A stretch of DNA of 64,000 nucleotides, taken from assembly GCF_002866065.1 (NCBI RefSeq), contig NZ_LNJZ01000003.1, positions 347,116 through 411,115 on the forward strand. The letters run 5' to 3'. The stretch comes from Thiopseudomonas denitrificans. Lineage in GTDB: Bacteria; Pseudomonadota; Gammaproteobacteria; Pseudomonadales; Pseudomonadaceae. Within the stretch, counting starts at the first letter, position 1. Every line of letters begins with the position of its first letter. This document shows, piece by piece, positions 17,239 through 26,040 of this stretch. The position numbers and the translations under genes were made by a program. Below the pieces are notes generated by a model. That model was not told the origin of the DNA and did not search any database. It was given only the letters and a program-made list of their open reading frames with translations.

Positions 17239-18531
17239 CTACTCGATCCATTTTCCCGTAACGGAATAAATAGGCTCCAGCGCCCACTCATAAAGCCGGC
17301 GTTTGTCTTGAATAATGTCGGCTTCCAATAGCATACCAACTTGAAGGGGCTGCGGTACTCCATAGACCGTCTGGTTCTGTGACTCAAGCTTCAGCGTTAC
17401 GCGGTAGAACAGCTCGCCAGCACTTGTTGAGTCCTGAAGTGCGCTGGCGACATGTGCTGGAAGCTCCTGAATGGCATAAGGGCTTTTCGCTACATCCAGT
17501 ACCTGTGCTCGTGCCGCGCCAAATTTCTGGTAGGGGTAGGCGGCATAGCGCATCAGGGCAGTCTGCCCGGGCTCAATAAACCCGGCTTGTCGCGGAGAAA
17601 TATAAGCATGGGCTGTCAGCTCTGCCTCATGTGGAATCAGGCTTGCCAGCAGCGTCCCTGCCATAACTTGCTGGCCAAGCTGGACGCCTACACCGGAAAC
17701 ATATCCGGGAAAAGGAGCTGAGATAATTTGCTCAGTGCGTACATCGTTTTCTGCCCGTTCCTGCCTGACAAGAGCAATGGCGTTGTCGATATTGGAAACC
17801 TCAACCTGGGCCTCAAGTTCGGTTTCTTCACGCTGTGCAAGAAGATTGATCCGCTCCCGGGACAAGCCCGCATGGGTGCGGCGTAATGTTTGTTGTTGGC
17901 CTTGCAGTGCCAACTGTTCCGCTTCGGCCTGCTGCAATTGTGCAACGGAGATGAAATTTTCGGATAGCAGTTCCTTTTGGCGCTGTAGGTGAGCCTGAGC
18001 CAACGCTACGCGACGTCCTTGCAAATGAATCTCATCACCTAGGCGAGCCAGCTCTTCATTAATGGCATGTAGCCGGTTGTCGAACATGCGACGTTGTGCA
18101 ACAGCGCGATTGTCGGCTAAGACACGATTGCTCTCTAACAAACGCAGGCGTTGCTCCAATTGCTCCGAAATCAATTGTTGTGTGCCTCCAGCCGAACTGA
18201 GTCGCTCGCCGGAGACGACAAAGAGTACGTCTTCCTGCTCAACTGATTGTCCCTCGGTCACTCGGACTTCGGAGATGAAGCCGACAGCATTTGAGGAAAG
18301 ACGTAACATGCCGTGCTCGGGCATCAGTAATCCTGTAACCGTCGCTTTGCGCGTATAGGTCCCAAAATAGGCGTATGTGCACGCGATGATGATGAGAGCA
18401 ATCGAAACAGCAGCTGTCACTGTGTAGCTGACAGGTTGATGGATGAGCACGCGTCCTTGATACCCAGCACGGCTTCCAAGACTGGCTTCGGGCCGAAATA
18501 ATGGTTGCTCGTCAGATTTTTCTATTGCCAT
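17239..18531 (-). CDS. HlyD-family membrane fusion protein (CvaA-like) of the microcin exporter
   Basis: This 430-residue adaptor has a cytoplasmic N-terminus, one membrane helix near residues 35-57 (TAAVSIALIIIACTYAYFG), a barrel-sandwich half-motif (GLLMPEHGMLRLSSNAVGFI) and a long coiled-coil hairpin (about residues 110-240, rich in Glu, Gln and Leu). The return half is IISAPFPGYVSGVGVQLGQQ. This is the layout of CvaA/HlyD-type periplasmic adaptors that join the ABC exporter to TolC. It is the first gene of the minus-strand microcin operon; the promoter should lie in 18532-18891. Confidence 0.9.
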   Translation of the reverse strand: MAIEKSDEQPLFRPEASLGSRAGYQGRVLIHQPVSYTVTAAVSIALIIIACTYAYFGTYTRKATVTGLLMPEHGMLRLSSNAVGFISEVRVTEGQSVEQEDVLFVVSGERLSSAGGTQQLISEQLEQRLRLLESNRVLADNRAVAQRRMFDNRLHAINEELARLGDEIHLQGRRVALAQAHLQRQKELLSENFISVAQLQQAEAEQLALQGQQQTLRRTHAGLSRERINLLAQREETELEAQVEVSNIDNAIALVRQERAENDVRTEQIISAPFPGYVSGVGVQLGQQVMAGTLLASLIPHEAELTAHAYISPRQAGFIEPGQTALMRYAAYPYQKFGAARAQVLDVAKSPYAIQELPAHVASALQDSTSAGELFYRVTLKLESQNQTVYGVPQPLQVGMLLEADIIQDKRRLYEWALEPIYSVTGKWIE

Positions 18532-18578
18532 ATCAAGACTTTTGTTCCGTCAATTGTCTTTTGCTCAATGTTGCAGAA

Positions 18579-18635
18579 CCTGAGGCCACAAGTGGCCTGG
18601 CGTACGGTTGAGTTACGACAGGGCGCTCAAGCCAG
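18579..18635. repeat. Dispersed repeat element, copy A (companion repeat)
   Basis: A block containing TACGGTTGAGTTACGACAGG and GGCGCTCAAGCCAG recurs at 26041-26090 with few changes. In the second copy it directly adjoins the pfeA-type 3' remnant; here it is separated from it by about 180 bases. Confidence 0.65.
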
Positions 18636-18814
18636 GTTTGTAAGATTGTGTCCTGCTTGCCCTTTCAATCAAGCAGTTTAAGTCTCTAACCAGTTCGCTA
18701 ATGTAGAGTATAGACTGAATGCGAATGATTTAGATCAAGATTTTAGAGACTATTGTTTTTGTCTGTTGCAGTCAAGTGTTTTCTGGTTGCTGCGAGTTTG
18801 TGTGGCTGGCCTAC

Positions 18815-18850
18815 ATTTTTTATGCCTCGGCAACCTATACGTTTTGACGG
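18815..18850 (+). repeat. Repeat copy 2: degenerate 3' end of a pfeA-like receptor gene
   Basis: The sequence TTATGCCTCGGCAACCTATA followed by CGTTTTGACG matches the final codons of the receptor gene ending at 11291 (FYASATYAF then stop). No upstream receptor sequence remains. It marks the right border of the microcin segment. Confidence 0.65.
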
Positions 18851-18891
18851 GAGTGATCTGGCCTACGGTTAACTCAGCGGGTTGGATGCAC

Positions 18892-18919
18892 AAAAATGGC
18901 GCCTTCGGGCGCCATTTTT
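18892..18919. terminator. Bidirectional rho-independent terminator
   Basis: AAAATGGCGCC, a TTCG loop and GGCGCCATTTT form an 11-bp GC-rich stem flanked by A-runs and T-runs on both sides. It immediately follows the minus-strand LysR gene and should end its transcript; the symmetry would also stop plus-strand transcription. Confidence 0.85.
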
Positions 18920-18923
18920 GTGT

Positions 18924-19853
18924 CTACTGCTGCGAAATTTCCGTTGGGCACTGAATACCCGAATCGGCAACCATGAGTTCCAGGCAGAGATTGAGGCTGG
19001 CCAGCAGGTCGGCGTTGGGCTGATTGCCTGTGCTGCGGTAGCTCAGGCAGTAGGAGCTGGTTACGGCAGGGGCAAAGGGTTTGACGCACAGATTGTGCTT
19101 GCGCCAGTGTGCGGACGCCGGATGCACCAGGCCGACGCCAAAGCCGGCGCTCACCAGATCGATCACCATGGCGGCGGTGGTGGCGGCAATGTTGTAGCGG
19201 GGGTGACTGTCATGATGTTCGAAAATGGGTCGGCAGCTGGGGCCGTCGGGATTGTAGTCGACAAAATCCAGCTGGTGCAGGTCGCTGGGGGACACGCAGT
19301 CCCGCTGTGCCAGCGGATGGTCCACAGGCATCACACACACCTGGGCGGCATTAAGGAATGGCTGGTCGAGAAAATCCGGGTGGTTCATCTGCGCAGCCAT
19401 CATTACTACGTCCACCCGCTGCTCCATCAGGGCGGCGCGCAGCGACGGCGAGTTGCCGATTACCAGTGATACATGCACGTCGGGGTGGGCCTGCCGGAAG
19501 AGCCGGCATAGTCCGGCAGAAAACTCGCTGGCCAGCGCCGGCAGTACGCCGATGGTAAACAGCGCCTTGTGGCTGTCCTTGTACCTGAGCAGGCGGGCTT
19601 CGCGGTCCAGTTGTTGCAGGCCGGCAAACACTGCGCCCAGATGTCGGAACAGGTGGCTAGCGTCTTCGGTGGGAAAGAGGCGTCCTTCGCGCCGTTCAAA
19701 CAGCAGCAGTCCGGTGTGCTCTTCGAGGGCAGCAATCAGCTTGCTGACGGCCGACTGGCTCAGAAATAGCGCGGCAGCGGCACGGCTGACCTGGCCATGC
19801 TCCATGACTGCCTTGAATGCTTCCAGGTGCTTGATATTAAAAGGGCTTTTCAT
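18924..19853 (-). CDS. LysR-family transcriptional regulator
   Basis: This 309-residue regulator has an N-terminal winged helix-turn-helix (FKAVMEHGQVSRAAAALFLS, then SQSAVSKLIAALEEHTGLLL and LFERREGRLFPT) and a periplasmic-binding-protein-like effector domain (ALFTIGVLPALASEFSAGLC onward). The helix-turn-helix resembles the OccR/NocR branch of LysR regulators. It is divergent from the ABC transporter operon starting at 20017, with a Fur-like box between. It probably regulates that operon in response to an unknown small molecule. Confidence 0.9.
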   Translation of the reverse strand: MKSPFNIKHLEAFKAVMEHGQVSRAAAALFLSQSAVSKLIAALEEHTGLLLFERREGRLFPTEDASHLFRHLGAVFAGLQQLDREARLLRYKDSHKALFTIGVLPALASEFSAGLCRLFRQAHPDVHVSLVIGNSPSLRAALMEQRVDVVMMAAQMNHPDFLDQPFLNAAQVCVMPVDHPLAQRDCVSPSDLHQLDFVDYNPDGPSCRPIFEHHDSHPRYNIAATTAAMVIDLVSAGFGVGLVHPASAHWRKHNLCVKPFAPAVTSSYCLSYRSTGNQPNADLLASLNLCLELMVADSGIQCPTEISQQ

Positions 19854-19947
19854 GGTTGCTTTCTGCCTGCAAATGGAGTCGCCGGTAGGGGTTGTGACCG
19901 CTATCAGGGAGCATTCTCTTAAGGAATAGATGCCTGAATATATATCA

Positions 19948-19966
19948 ATTGATAATCGTTATCATT
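19948..19966. promoter_or_regulatory. Fur box upstream of the first ABC importer
   Basis: GATAATCGTTATC inside ATTGATAATCGTTATCATT is a near-consensus Fur box located 50-70 bases before the start of the substrate-binding protein and within the divergent LysR promoter. It supports iron-repressed expression of the operon. Confidence 0.75.
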
Positions 19967-20016
19967 AGCTTTAATTTTGTCGCCGGATTCTAAACCATCA
20001 GGCACAGGAGAAACAC

Positions 20017-21033
20017 ATGTCATTTTTCAATAAACCGTTCAGGGCCGCCCTGCTGGCGACTGCCATTACTGCAACGGGTACTGCACTGGCCGCCCAGGAC
20101 GGCTATCCGCTAACCCTGGACAACTGTGGCCAGGTTCTGCAGTTCGATGCCGCTCCGGCGCGGGTGGTCACGGTTGGTCAGGCCGGCACCGAGATCCTGT
20201 ATCGCCTGGAACTGCAGGAGTATGTGGCTGCGACGTCCAACTGGTTTACCGATGTCGCGCCCCAGTTCAAGGACATCAACGCCGGCATCGAGCGGCTGGC
20301 CGACAACTTCCCCAGCTTCGAGAGCGTGGTGGCCAAGCGTCCGGCGCTGGTAACTGCCGACTTCTTCTACGGCATTGGCCCGCAGGGCGTGGTAGGCAAG
20401 CGCGAGCAGTTCCACAGCCTGGGTATCAACACCTATGTACTGGCATCGCAGTGCCTGGACCAGGACTCCTCCAAAGGTAGCGACGGCGTGCGTACGGCCA
20501 TGTTCTCGCTGGACAGCCTGTACCAGAACATCAGTGATTATGCGGCGATCTTCAACGTGAAGGCCAAAGGTCAGGCGCTGGTTGACGAGTTGAAACAGCG
20601 CGAAGCCCACGCCATTGAGCGTGCAGGCAAGCTGAAAAACAGCGGCCAGTCGGCCGTGGTTTGGTACTCCAGCGCCGACATGGAAATGGACCCCTGGGTA
20701 GCGGGTGCCAGCGGCGTGCCGGCCTGGATGATGCAGACCCTGGGCGTGCGCAATGTGGTTGAGTCCAACGAAGTCTGGCCATCGGTGGGCTGGGAGTCGA
20801 TTGCTAAAGCCGACCCGGACGTGATCGTGCTGGCGGAGATGAGTCGTCGCCGTTTCGAGGCCGATGATGTAGAGGCTAAAATCGAGTTTCTGCGTACCGA
20901 TCCGGTAACCCGCGAGATGAAGGCAGTGAAGAATGGCCGCATCGTGGTGATGGATGCCCACGCCATGGAAGTGACCCTGCGTGCCATCGAGGGGCTGGAA
21001 ACACTGCTGGCAGCGCTTGAGAGCAATGAGTAA
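20017..21033 (+). CDS. ABC transporter substrate-binding protein, FecB/BtuF family
   Basis: This 338-residue periplasmic binding protein has a signal peptide (ALLATAITATGTALAAQD). The family-typical N-lobe start is PARVVTVGQAGTEILYRLEL, and the C-lobe contains WESIAKADPDVIVLAEMSRR and MKAVKNGRIVVMDAHAM. The family carries ferric siderophores, heme or cobalamin. It is the first gene after a Fur box and overlaps the permease gene by eight bases. The sequence does not fix the ligand. Confidence 0.88.
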   Translation: MSFFNKPFRAALLATAITATGTALAAQDGYPLTLDNCGQVLQFDAAPARVVTVGQAGTEILYRLELQEYVAATSNWFTDVAPQFKDINAGIERLADNFPSFESVVAKRPALVTADFFYGIGPQGVVGKREQFHSLGINTYVLASQCLDQDSSKGSDGVRTAMFSLDSLYQNISDYAAIFNVKAKGQALVDELKQREAHAIERAGKLKNSGQSAVVWYSSADMEMDPWVAGASGVPAWMMQTLGVRNVVESNEVWPSVGWESIAKADPDVIVLAEMSRRRFEADDVEAKIEFLRTDPVTREMKAVKNGRIVVMDAHAMEVTLRAIEGLETLLAALESNE

Positions 21034-22078
21034 CAGCTTGGTGCAACCGGTAGCGGCTCCGCTTCGCCGTGGTGCCATGCTGATACGTGGCCTGCGCCGG
21101 CTGGGGCTGGGCTTTGCGCTGGTGGTGGTAGCCATTTTGCTGGCCACCGCCACCGGCGAAAGCAGCATCGCGTTGGATACTGTTCTCAAGACGTTGGCCA
21201 ACCAGTTGCTGGGCACCACCTACGAACTGGATGCCATCGACCGGGGTATCATCTGGGAATACCGCCTTAGCCGCGCCATTGTGGCGGCCAGTTGCGGTGC
21301 GGCGCTGGCGGTATGTGGCCTGATCCTGCAGTCGCTGCTACGCAACGTGCTGGTGGACCCCTACATTCTGGGCATTTCGGCGGGGGCTTCCGCCGGTGCC
21401 GTGGCGGTCGCCATTGCCGGTATGGGTGCCGGTGTGCTGTCGATGTCGGCGGGTGCCTTTCTGGGTGCTGTATTGTCCTTTGCCCTGGTGGTAGGGCTGG
21501 CGCGCATGACCGGCCAGATCATTCTGGCGGGCATTGCCGGTGCGCAGCTGTTTCATGCGCTGTCGTCGCTGATGATTACCAAGTCGGCCAATGCCGAGGC
21601 GGCGCGCGGCATCATGTTCTGGATGCTGGGCAACCTTAGCGGCGTGCGCTGGGATGACGTGGCGCTGGCCGTGCCGGTGGCTGTGGGTGGCGTGTTGGTG
21701 GCCGGCCTGTATACCCGCGCACTGGATGCCTTCACCTTTGGCAGCCAGTCGGCGGCGGCGCTGGGCATTGCCGTTACCCGCGTCAAGGTGCTGCTGATTG
21801 CGTTGACTGCACTGATGACGGCGGTAATGGTCTCCATGGTCGGCTCGATTGGCTTTGTCGGGCTGGTGATTCCGCATGCCGCCCGCTATCTGGTCGGCGT
21901 GCGCCATGCCGTGCTGCTGCCGGCCAGCGCGGTGATGGGGGCGGTGTTTCTGGTGCTGTCCGATATTCTTTCGCGGGTGGTGGTACCCGGCCAGGTGTTG
22001 CCCATTGGCGTGGTCACCGCGCTGATCGGTGCGCCGGCTTTTGCCCTGATCCTGATCCGTGGAGCACGTACCCCATGA
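21026..22078 (+). CDS. FecCD-family ABC transporter permease
   Basis: This 350-residue permease of the iron-siderophore/B12 family has about ten membrane segments. Signature stretches are EYRLSRAIVAASCGAALAVC, DPYILGISAGASAGAVAVAI, SMVGSIGFVGLVIPHAARYL and VVPGQVLPIGVVTALIGAPA. The ATG at 21026 overlaps the binding-protein stop, which makes it preferable to an upstream alternative at 20981. A single permease gene suggests a homodimer, as in BtuC. The ATPase gene overlaps its end by four bases. Confidence 0.92.
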   Translation: MSNSLVQPVAAPLRRGAMLIRGLRRLGLGFALVVVAILLATATGESSIALDTVLKTLANQLLGTTYELDAIDRGIIWEYRLSRAIVAASCGAALAVCGLILQSLLRNVLVDPYILGISAGASAGAVAVAIAGMGAGVLSMSAGAFLGAVLSFALVVGLARMTGQIILAGIAGAQLFHALSSLMITKSANAEAARGIMFWMLGNLSGVRWDDVALAVPVAVGGVLVAGLYTRALDAFTFGSQSAAALGIAVTRVKVLLIALTALMTAVMVSMVGSIGFVGLVIPHAARYLVGVRHAVLLPASAVMGAVFLVLSDILSRVVVPGQVLPIGVVTALIGAPAFALILIRGARTP

Positions 22079-22830
22079 TTTGCGCACGCAACCTTCATTA
22101 CCGGCTCAAGCGCAAGGCGCTGGTGCAGGATGTGTCCTTCGAGCTGCAAGATGGCGAAGTGCTGGGGCTGATCGGCCCCAACGGCTCCGGCAAGTCTACC
22201 CTGCTGCGCATGCTATCCGGCATTTTTCGGCCAAGCGCGGGGCAGGTGCTGCTGCAGGGACGCTGCCTGAGCCAGTGGCCACGCCACGAAATTGCCCAGC
22301 ATATGGCCTTTGTCGAACAGCAGGCGGAAACCCACGAACGCATCCGCGTGCGTGATGCGGTGGAGCTGGGCCGCACGCCCTGGCTGTCGCTGCTCAACCC
22401 CTGGTCGGCGCAGGATGACGCCATTGTTGGCCAGGCCATGGATGCGCTGAATGTCGGCCACCTGTCGCAGCGCATCTGGCACAGCCTGTCCGGCGGCGAG
22501 CGTCAGCGGGTACACCTGGCGCGGGCGCTGGCCCAGCAGCCGCAACTGCTGTTGCTGGACGAACCGACCAATCATCTGGACATCCAGAACCAGCTGACCA
22601 TTTTGCGGTTGGTGGACGAGTTGCCGGTCAGCATCATCATTGCCCTGCACGACCTTAACCAGGCCATGCGCTGCGACCGCCTGCTGCTGATGCACGAGGG
22701 GCGCGTATTTGCCCTGGGCCCGCCCGCCAGGGTGCTGACCCCGGACAATATCCGCGAAGCCTTTGGCGTCAACAGCCGCCTGCTGCACGACCCGGAAACC
22801 GGCCAACCCAACCTTGTTTTTACTGACTGA
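22075..22830 (+). CDS. ABC transporter ATP-binding protein (FecE/BtuD family)
   Basis: This 251-residue ATPase has Walker A GPNGSGKST at residues 34-42, the Q-loop in AFVEQQAETHERI, the signature LSGGERQRVHLARAL, Walker B LLLLDEPTNHLD and a switch His in IIALHDLNQAMR. It forms a complete importer with the two upstream genes (binding protein, permease, ATPase). The pseudoazurin gene starts 19 bases downstream in the same direction. Confidence 0.93.
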   Translation: MICARNLHYRLKRKALVQDVSFELQDGEVLGLIGPNGSGKSTLLRMLSGIFRPSAGQVLLQGRCLSQWPRHEIAQHMAFVEQQAETHERIRVRDAVELGRTPWLSLLNPWSAQDDAIVGQAMDALNVGHLSQRIWHSLSGGERQRVHLARALAQQPQLLLLDEPTNHLDIQNQLTILRLVDELPVSIIIALHDLNQAMRCDRLLLMHEGRVFALGPPARVLTPDNIREAFGVNSRLLHDPETGQPNLVFTD

Positions 22831-22849
22831 CCCACATGCGAGGAAACCT

Positions 22850-23278
22850 ATGAGAACCCTGTTACTGGCCCTGAGCCTGATTTTGTCCCCCTGCCTGTCG
22901 GCGCAAACCGTCCATGAAGTATTGATGCTCAATACCGGTGTCAGCGGCCCCATGCCTTTCGAGCCGGATTATCTGGCCATCGAGCCAGGCGACAGCCTGC
23001 GTTTTATTCCGCAGGACCGCGGCCATAACGTCGGCACCATCAAGGGCTTCATTCCCGAAGGGGCGGAGCGCTTCATGAGCAAGATCGACGAAGACTTTAC
23101 CACCCGCTTTGACGTGGAAGGCTGGTACGGCCTGCGCTGCCCGCCACATTACACCATGGGCATGGTGATGCTGGTCAAGGTCGGCAACCCCTCGCCAGAC
23201 AGCCTGGTGATTCCGGTTGACCTGCCGGCCGAAGCCCTGCAGCGCTTTGAGCGCATTGTCAAAACCAACGTCCGTTAA
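22850..23278 (+). CDS. Pseudoazurin-like type 1 copper protein
   Basis: This 142-residue protein has a signal peptide (LLALSLILSPCLSAQ) and a cupredoxin fold. The type 1 copper ligands are visible as His in DRGHNVGTIKG and as the Cys-x3-His-x2-Met-like cluster in YGLRCPPHYTMGMVM. The spacing fits pseudoazurin. Such proteins carry single electrons in the periplasm, usually to nitrite or nitrous oxide reductases. Here there is no denitrification gene; it lies inside an iron-type ABC operon next to a porin. It may serve ligand reduction or copper handling. That role is inference. Confidence 0.85.
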   Translation: MRTLLLALSLILSPCLSAQTVHEVLMLNTGVSGPMPFEPDYLAIEPGDSLRFIPQDRGHNVGTIKGFIPEGAERFMSKIDEDFTTRFDVEGWYGLRCPPHYTMGMVMLVKVGNPSPDSLVIPVDLPAEALQRFERIVKTNVR

Positions 23279-23337
23279 ACCCGCAACCCGGCCGGCGCGG
23301 CATGCATTGCGCCGGTCCTTCCTTACGGAACTTAAAC

Positions 23338-24690
23338 ATGAAAACCCGATATACCGCACTGGCGCTGTGCGTGCTGGCCTCTATGACTGTGCCTGGCGTT
23401 TGTGTCCAGGCCGGCGAACAACAACAGTCGGCCGGCCTGGTTGAAGATAGCCACTGGCAAGTGCTCAATCGCATTGTGTACGACAACCGCGACTACAAAA
23501 ACGGCGGGCGCAGTAACGGCGCACGTAACGCCTTCAAACCGCGAGCCGAACGCAACGGCTATGCCGAAGAGCTGGCCTACGGCCTGATGGCCAGCTTCCA
23601 GTCCGGCTTTACGCAGGGCACTGTTGGCTTCGGGGTGGATGCCCATAGCTATATTGGCGTCAAGCTGGACAGCGGTGGCGGTCGTGCCGGCAAGTCACGC
23701 CTGCTGGCGCTGGACAAGGATGGCCATGCGCGTGACAGCTTCAGCCGCACCGGCGCGGCCGCCAAGGTACGGCTGTCTTCAACCGTACTCAAGTACGGTG
23801 AGCAGCGCACTAAAAACCCGATTTTCAGCTCGTCCGACACCCGCCTGCTGCCGGAAACCACTCGTGGCTGGCTGCTGACCAGTAGCGACCTGAAAGACTT
23901 TGCCCTGCAGGCCGGCCACTTTACCGGCGGTGCCGACCGCAACAGCAACAGCCAGAACAACGATCTGGTGGTCAACTACGCCAATCCGGATGCGAAGAAA
24001 GGCAATGCCCTCAGCTTTGCCGGCGGTACCTGGAAGGGCATTCCGGCACTGTCGCTGACTGCCTACGCAGGCCGTTATGAGGACAACTGGAAAACCTATT
24101 ATCTGGGCAGCTACTACAGCCTGCCGGTGACAACCACAGGCACACTGGCCTTTGACCTTAACCTGTACCACAGCAAGGACTATGGCCAGGCCCGCGCTGG
24201 TGAAATCGACAACACCACCTGGAGCCTGATGGTCAGCTATGCACAGGGCAACCACAAACTGGGTCTGGGCTATCAGAAGGTGGATGGCGATACGCCCTTT
24301 GACTACGTCAACCGTGGCTCGATCTGGCTGGGCAACGCCATGCAACTGTCTGACTTCAACGCGCCACGCGAGGCATCCTGGCAACTCAAGTACGACTATG
24401 ACCTGGGTGATCTGTTGCTGCCAGGCCTCAACCTGACCGCCGCCTATACCCGTGGCTCGGGTATTGACGGCAGCGGCATGGACCAGAAAGGTGCTTACAC
24501 TTGGCTGGGCTATGGCAAGGGTGGCAAGCACTGGGAACGCGACCTGATGCTGCGCTACACCGTACAAGACGGCAAGGCCAAAGGGCTGGCCTTCAGCCTG
24601 CGCCACGACGTACACCGCAGCAACAAGGCACAGGCCGAACTGGACACCAACCAGGTCCGCTTTGCCGTGGAGTATCCGCTGGGCGGCTGA
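23338..24690 (+). CDS. OprD-family outer-membrane porin
   Basis: This 450-residue porin has a signal peptide (LCVLASMTVPGVCVQAGEQ). OprD landmarks include DSHWQVLNRIVYDNRDYKNG, YAEELAYGLMASFQSGFTQG, GFGVDAHSYIGVKLDSGGGR and SSDTRLLPETTRGWLL, and the protein ends with a beta strand (RFAVEYPLGG). This family forms substrate-specific channels for amino acids, carboxylates and peptides in pseudomonads. It sits between pseudoazurin and an MFS transporter, in line with the ABC operon, so it may admit the same compound that the LysR regulator senses. Confidence 0.92.
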   Translation: MKTRYTALALCVLASMTVPGVCVQAGEQQQSAGLVEDSHWQVLNRIVYDNRDYKNGGRSNGARNAFKPRAERNGYAEELAYGLMASFQSGFTQGTVGFGVDAHSYIGVKLDSGGGRAGKSRLLALDKDGHARDSFSRTGAAAKVRLSSTVLKYGEQRTKNPIFSSSDTRLLPETTRGWLLTSSDLKDFALQAGHFTGGADRNSNSQNNDLVVNYANPDAKKGNALSFAGGTWKGIPALSLTAYAGRYEDNWKTYYLGSYYSLPVTTTGTLAFDLNLYHSKDYGQARAGEIDNTTWSLMVSYAQGNHKLGLGYQKVDGDTPFDYVNRGSIWLGNAMQLSDFNAPREASWQLKYDYDLGDLLLPGLNLTAAYTRGSGIDGSGMDQKGAYTWLGYGKGGKHWERDLMLRYTVQDGKAKGLAFSLRHDVHRSNKAQAELDTNQVRFAVEYPLGG

Positions 24691-24813
24691 CGCCCGGAGC
24701 GGCCAGGGACGGCCACTTTTTAGCCTTGGCGAGACGTCGGGCAGCCTGGCCATGGCAGGGCTGCAGGGCGATGTGGCCGGGGTTTCTGACCGCCCCACGC
24801 ACCGGATTTCCTT

Positions 24814-26010
24814 ATGCCGTCACAGCTGCCTTCGCGTCATTTTGTGCTGAATATCCAGCTGATTTTCAACATCGGCTTTTATGCGCTGGTGCCTTTTCTG
24901 GCTGTACACATGAGCAGCAACCTGCAGCTGGCCGGCTGGATGATCGGCCTGGTGCTGGGTGCGCGGACCTTTTCCCAGCAGGGCTTGTTTTTTGTGGGTG
25001 CCCTGCTGGCCGAGCGTTTTGGCTGTCGCCCGCTGATGCTGGCCGGCTGCTGTGTACGCATTGCCGGCTATCTGGTGTTTGCCTGGGCGGACGACTTATG
25101 GGGCATGCTGCTGGGTGCCATTCTGACCGGCATGGGCGGTGCCATGTTTTCCCCCTGCCTGGAAGCCCTGACTGCAGAAATCGCCGCTGCCGATGACAAC
25201 AGTCGCACAGCCAAAAACAACAGCCTGTTTGCCCTGTTTGCCGTCTATGGCGAGCTGGGCGCAGTGCTGGGGCCGCTGTTGGGCCGGTTGCTATGGGGCA
25301 TCAGCTTTCAGCACATGGCGCTGTGCAGTGCCGCGCTGTTCATGCTGGCGCTGCTGTTGTTGCATCTGAATATTCCGCACCAGGTACGCCGCATATCGCC
25401 GCTGAGCGGCTGGCGGCGCTTGCTGGGTAACGGGCCCTTTCTGTGGTTTGCGCTGTTTTACAGCAGCTACCTGCTCAGCTACAACCAGGTGTACTTTGGT
25501 CTGCCCAAGGAGCTGCAGCGTAGTCAGGGCTCGATTGATGCGCTGGCCTGGCTGTTTGCCATGGCCTCGCTGCTGGTGATTGTGCTGCAGCTACCGATTA
25601 CCCGCCTGACTCGTCACTGGCCAGCGCAGCGCACGCTGGCGCTGGGCTTTATGCTGCTGGCTCTGGCCTTTGTGTTGCCGGCGCTGCGTCATGAAATTCC
25701 GGGTGGATGGGGGCAGGGCACATGGCTGCCTTATGCCGGGCTGATGCTGTTGCTGATGCTGGGCCAGATGTGTGTGCAGCCGCTGGCGCTGTCGTTGGTG
25801 CCGTACTTTGCCGCTCATCGGCAGCTACCACTGTATTATGGCGCGTTGGCATCGGTGGCCGGCTGCATGGTGCTGGCCGGCAGCGTGTGGCTGGGGCGAC
25901 TGTTTGACCTGGACAGTAGCGGCCGCCTGTTCTGGTTGGCATCAGCGGCTTTCCCGCTAGCCAGTGCACTGTTTTTTATGTGGCGGGGCAAATCAATATT
26001 GCCGCAGTAA
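24814..26010 (+). CDS. Major facilitator superfamily transporter
   Basis: This 398-residue protein has twelve predicted membrane helices. The MFS loop motif appears after helix 2 (LLAERFGCRPLMLAG), and the N-half contains GARTFSQQGLFFVGA and GMGGAMFSPCLEALTAEIAA. It resembles MFS exporters of the MDR/siderophore-efflux type. It is last in the operon-like run from 20017. It could export a siderophore or shuttle the imported compound; the substrate cannot be read from the sequence. Confidence 0.87.
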   Translation: MPSQLPSRHFVLNIQLIFNIGFYALVPFLAVHMSSNLQLAGWMIGLVLGARTFSQQGLFFVGALLAERFGCRPLMLAGCCVRIAGYLVFAWADDLWGMLLGAILTGMGGAMFSPCLEALTAEIAAADDNSRTAKNNSLFALFAVYGELGAVLGPLLGRLLWGISFQHMALCSAALFMLALLLLHLNIPHQVRRISPLSGWRRLLGNGPFLWFALFYSSYLLSYNQVYFGLPKELQRSQGSIDALAWLFAMASLLVIVLQLPITRLTRHWPAQRTLALGFMLLALAFVLPALRHEIPGGWGQGTWLPYAGLMLLLMLGQMCVQPLALSLVPYFAAHRQLPLYYGALASVAGCMVLAGSVWLGRLFDLDSSGRLFWLASAAFPLASALFFMWRGKSILPQ

Positions 26011-26040
26011 GCTGCACCGGAGAATATCGTTTGCCAGCAG

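Larger units (their letters stand above)
18532..18891. promoter_or_regulatory. Upstream region of the microcin operon (no gene; repeats and possible weak Fur-like site)
   Basis: No credible gene lies in this stretch. It holds two repeat remnants (18579-18635 and 18815-18850, listed separately) and an AT-rich patch around 18700-18760. That patch includes GCGAATGATTTAGAT, a weak match to a Fur box. The minus-strand hlyD-like gene must be driven from here, so iron control of the microcin is possible but weakly supported. Confidence 0.35.
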
